Source: Thermococci archaeon
Lineage (GTDB): Archaea; Hadarchaeota; B88-G9
DNA: 12,755 nt
Assembly: GCA_003660555.1 (NCBI GenBank)
Contig: QMUK01000029.1
Span: 1-12,755 of the forward strand
Direction of reading: 5' to 3'
The notes beneath the pieces were generated by a model, which saw nothing but the letters and a program-made list of their open reading frames with translations, searched no databases and was not told the origin of the DNA. Every line of letters begins with the position of its first letter. Position 1 is the first letter of the stretch. The position numbers were made by a program, and so were the translations under genes. Positions 12,076-12,755 of this stretch are shown here, in pieces.

Positions 12076-12573
12076 ATGTTTCTCGGAGAGGAGGAGATAA
12101 GACGACTCATACGCGAAAAGCAGATATTAGCTCCTGTGGAGGAGGGACAAATACAGCCAGCTGGAGTTGATCTAAGGATAGACGAATTATATGTTTTCGC
12201 TTCCTCAGGAAAACTGGAAATTCAGAGAAGAGATAACCCTAGCTTAGCTAAAGTGTCACCGAACAGAGAAGGAAAATACGAAGTGCTCCCAAGAAAGAGC
12301 TACGTTTTTTCGACGATCGAGGAGGTCAATATGCCTTTGAATCTATTGGGAGTACTTTTCCCGAGATCCACCCTAATCAGGTCTGGTGTGATCATAGGCA
12401 GTGCCTTAGTCGATCCTGGATACGTGGGGAAACTACACATGCTCATGTTTAACTCATCTGAGTTCCCATTCGAAGTAGAAAGAGGGGCGAGAGTTGCTCA
12501 AATCTCTTTCTCGAAGGTAGAAGGAATCTCCAAAGGATACTCTGGATACTATCAGGGAGGAAGAGTTGTCTAA
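12076..12573 (+). CDS. dut: dUTPase of the dCTP deaminase/dUTPase superfamily (PH1997-like)
   Basis: This enzyme is predicted to hydrolyse dUTP to dUMP, keeping uracil out of DNA and feeding dTMP synthesis. The 165-residue trimeric-fold protein has QPAGVDLRI (27-35), FPRSTLIRSGV (95-105), SALVDPGYVGKL (109-120) with the presumed metal/water-binding Asp113, GARVAQISF (137-145) and the closing loop GYSGYYQGG (154-162). In dCTP deaminases the strand after the Gly-x-x-Gly turn carries a catalytic Glu (pattern T-L-E-L-x-N). Here it reads HMLMFN, with Leu at that position, as in the archaeal dUTPase PH1997. Automated tools may label it dCTP deaminase; the missing Glu argues against deaminase activity. 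ATG 12076 has GGAGG at 12063-12067, 8 nt upstream, right after the previous stop. The T-rich region after it may end its transcript. Confidence 0.88.
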   Translation: MFLGEEEIRRLIREKQILAPVEEGQIQPAGVDLRIDELYVFASSGKLEIQRRDNPSLAKVSPNREGKYEVLPRKSYVFSTIEEVNMPLNLLGVLFPRSTLIRSGVIIGSALVDPGYVGKLHMLMFNSSEFPFEVERGARVAQISFSKVEGISKGYSGYYQGGRVV

Positions 12574-12579
12574 ATTGTG

Positions 12580-12604
12580 AAAAAATTGCTTGCTTTTAAT
12601 TTTG
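12580..12604. terminator. AT-rich bidirectional terminator between convergent genes
   Basis: The 31-bp gap between the dUTPase stop and the minus-strand stop at 12605 holds TTTT at 12594-12597 and 12600-12603 for plus-strand transcripts, and A6 at 12580-12585 (T6 on the minus strand) for the other. Archaeal intrinsic termination needs mainly oligo-T. AAAATT (12582-12587) and AATTTT (12598-12603) can pair, but such an A/T-only stem is weak. Confidence 0.55.
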
Positions 12605-12755
12605 CTAGGAACAGCTTTTCGGACAATCAGGCGTCTTAGAAACACTCACGACCTTGTAGTATTCATCATCTATCCTTATCGTCCAAGTCCAAGTCACGTA
12701 ATTTACCATAGCGCAGTCCTTGCCATTAGTCACCACTTCCACTATGTAGTATCCG
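12605..12755 (-). CDS. C-terminal end of an unknown protein (partial, cut by window edge)
   Basis: The minus strand is open from the window edge to a TAG at 12607-12605, giving the last 49 residues of a gene that begins outside the window. The piece alternates strands (GYYIVEVVTN, VTWTWTIRIDDEYYKVVSV), is rich in Tyr, Val and Thr, and has three cysteines, two of them in the closing PDCPKSCS. This looks like a beta-rich, possibly extracellular domain with a disulfide or metal site near the end. I cannot assign a family from so little. Support for coding comes from the clean frame, the strand-like periodicity and the T6 tract directly after the stop on that strand. Confidence 0.65.
   Translation of the reverse strand, partial: GYYIVEVVTNGKDCAMVNYVTWTWTIRIDDEYYKVVSVSKTPDCPKSCS

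Noticed and set aside
12076-12573. Annotation as dCTP deaminase (dcd)
   Set aside because: The position of the catalytic Glu is Leu and the sequence follows the PH1997-type dUTPase pattern.
1-12755. CRISPR array, insertion sequence, prophage, tRNA or rRNA
   Set aside because: No regularly spaced direct repeats, transposase, integrase or structured RNA gene was recognised by eye; the gene set is core housekeeping and composition looks uniform.

Overview
The window is dense, single-copy archaeal chromosome. Diagnostic genes are archaeal-type signal peptidase, transcription factor S, PCNA, two-subunit primase, GINS, L44e, S27e, aIF2-alpha, Nop10, a PAC2-family proteasome chaperone, endonuclease Q, geranylgeranyl reductase and CDP-archaeol synthase. 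AGA/AGG arginine and ATA isoleucine codons dominate and the proteins are rich in E, K, R, I and V, which fits a thermophile. The exact lineage cannot be read from this sequence. Translation starts are unusually legible: strong Shine-Dalgarno (SD) matches to GGAGGTGAT sit about 7-8 nt before most starts, and roughly a third of the genes appear to start with TTG.

Layout. Positions 46-9928 are one uninterrupted plus-strand run of 17 genes with gaps of about 25 nt or less and many overlaps. In order: signal peptidase, NUDIX hydrolase, TFS, a small unknown helical protein, a single-OB-fold protein, PCNA, PriL, PriS, GINS15/51, L44e, S27e, aIF2-alpha, Nop10, PAC2 chaperone, EndoQ, a 2[4Fe-4S] ferredoxin and geranylgeranyl reductase. 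CDP-archaeol synthase follows on the minus strand and converges on the reductase with no intergenic base between the stop codons. A divergent gap of about 43 bp leads to a plus-strand pair: a 527-residue secreted protein with an S-layer-like C-terminal domain, and a dUTPase. A short AT-rich convergent terminator region separates the dUTPase from the 3' end of a minus-strand gene cut by the window edge. No stretch longer than 300 bases lacks a gene.

How the genes work together. The centre is the archaeal replication-translation neighbourhood: clamp, primase and GINS are fused to the ribosomal protein, initiation factor and rRNA-pseudouridylation genes L44e-S27e-aIF2alpha-Nop10. A transcription elongation factor and a putative single-strand-binding OB protein sit at its front. 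EndoQ cuts DNA at deaminated bases and dUTPase keeps dUTP out of DNA, so both ends of uracil control lie in the window. Ferredoxin, geranylgeranyl reductase and CarS form a small ether-lipid neighbourhood; the ferredoxin is a plausible electron donor to the reductase.

I see no CRISPR array, insertion sequence, tRNA, rRNA, prophage or obvious defence system. The least understood pieces are the 78-residue helical protein with its 62-bp overlap into the OB-fold gene, the secreted protein at 10479, the truncated minus-strand gene at the right edge, and a weak C/D-box-like arrangement in the divergent gap. One start codon stands out: the GINS gene probably begins at a non-canonical ATT.
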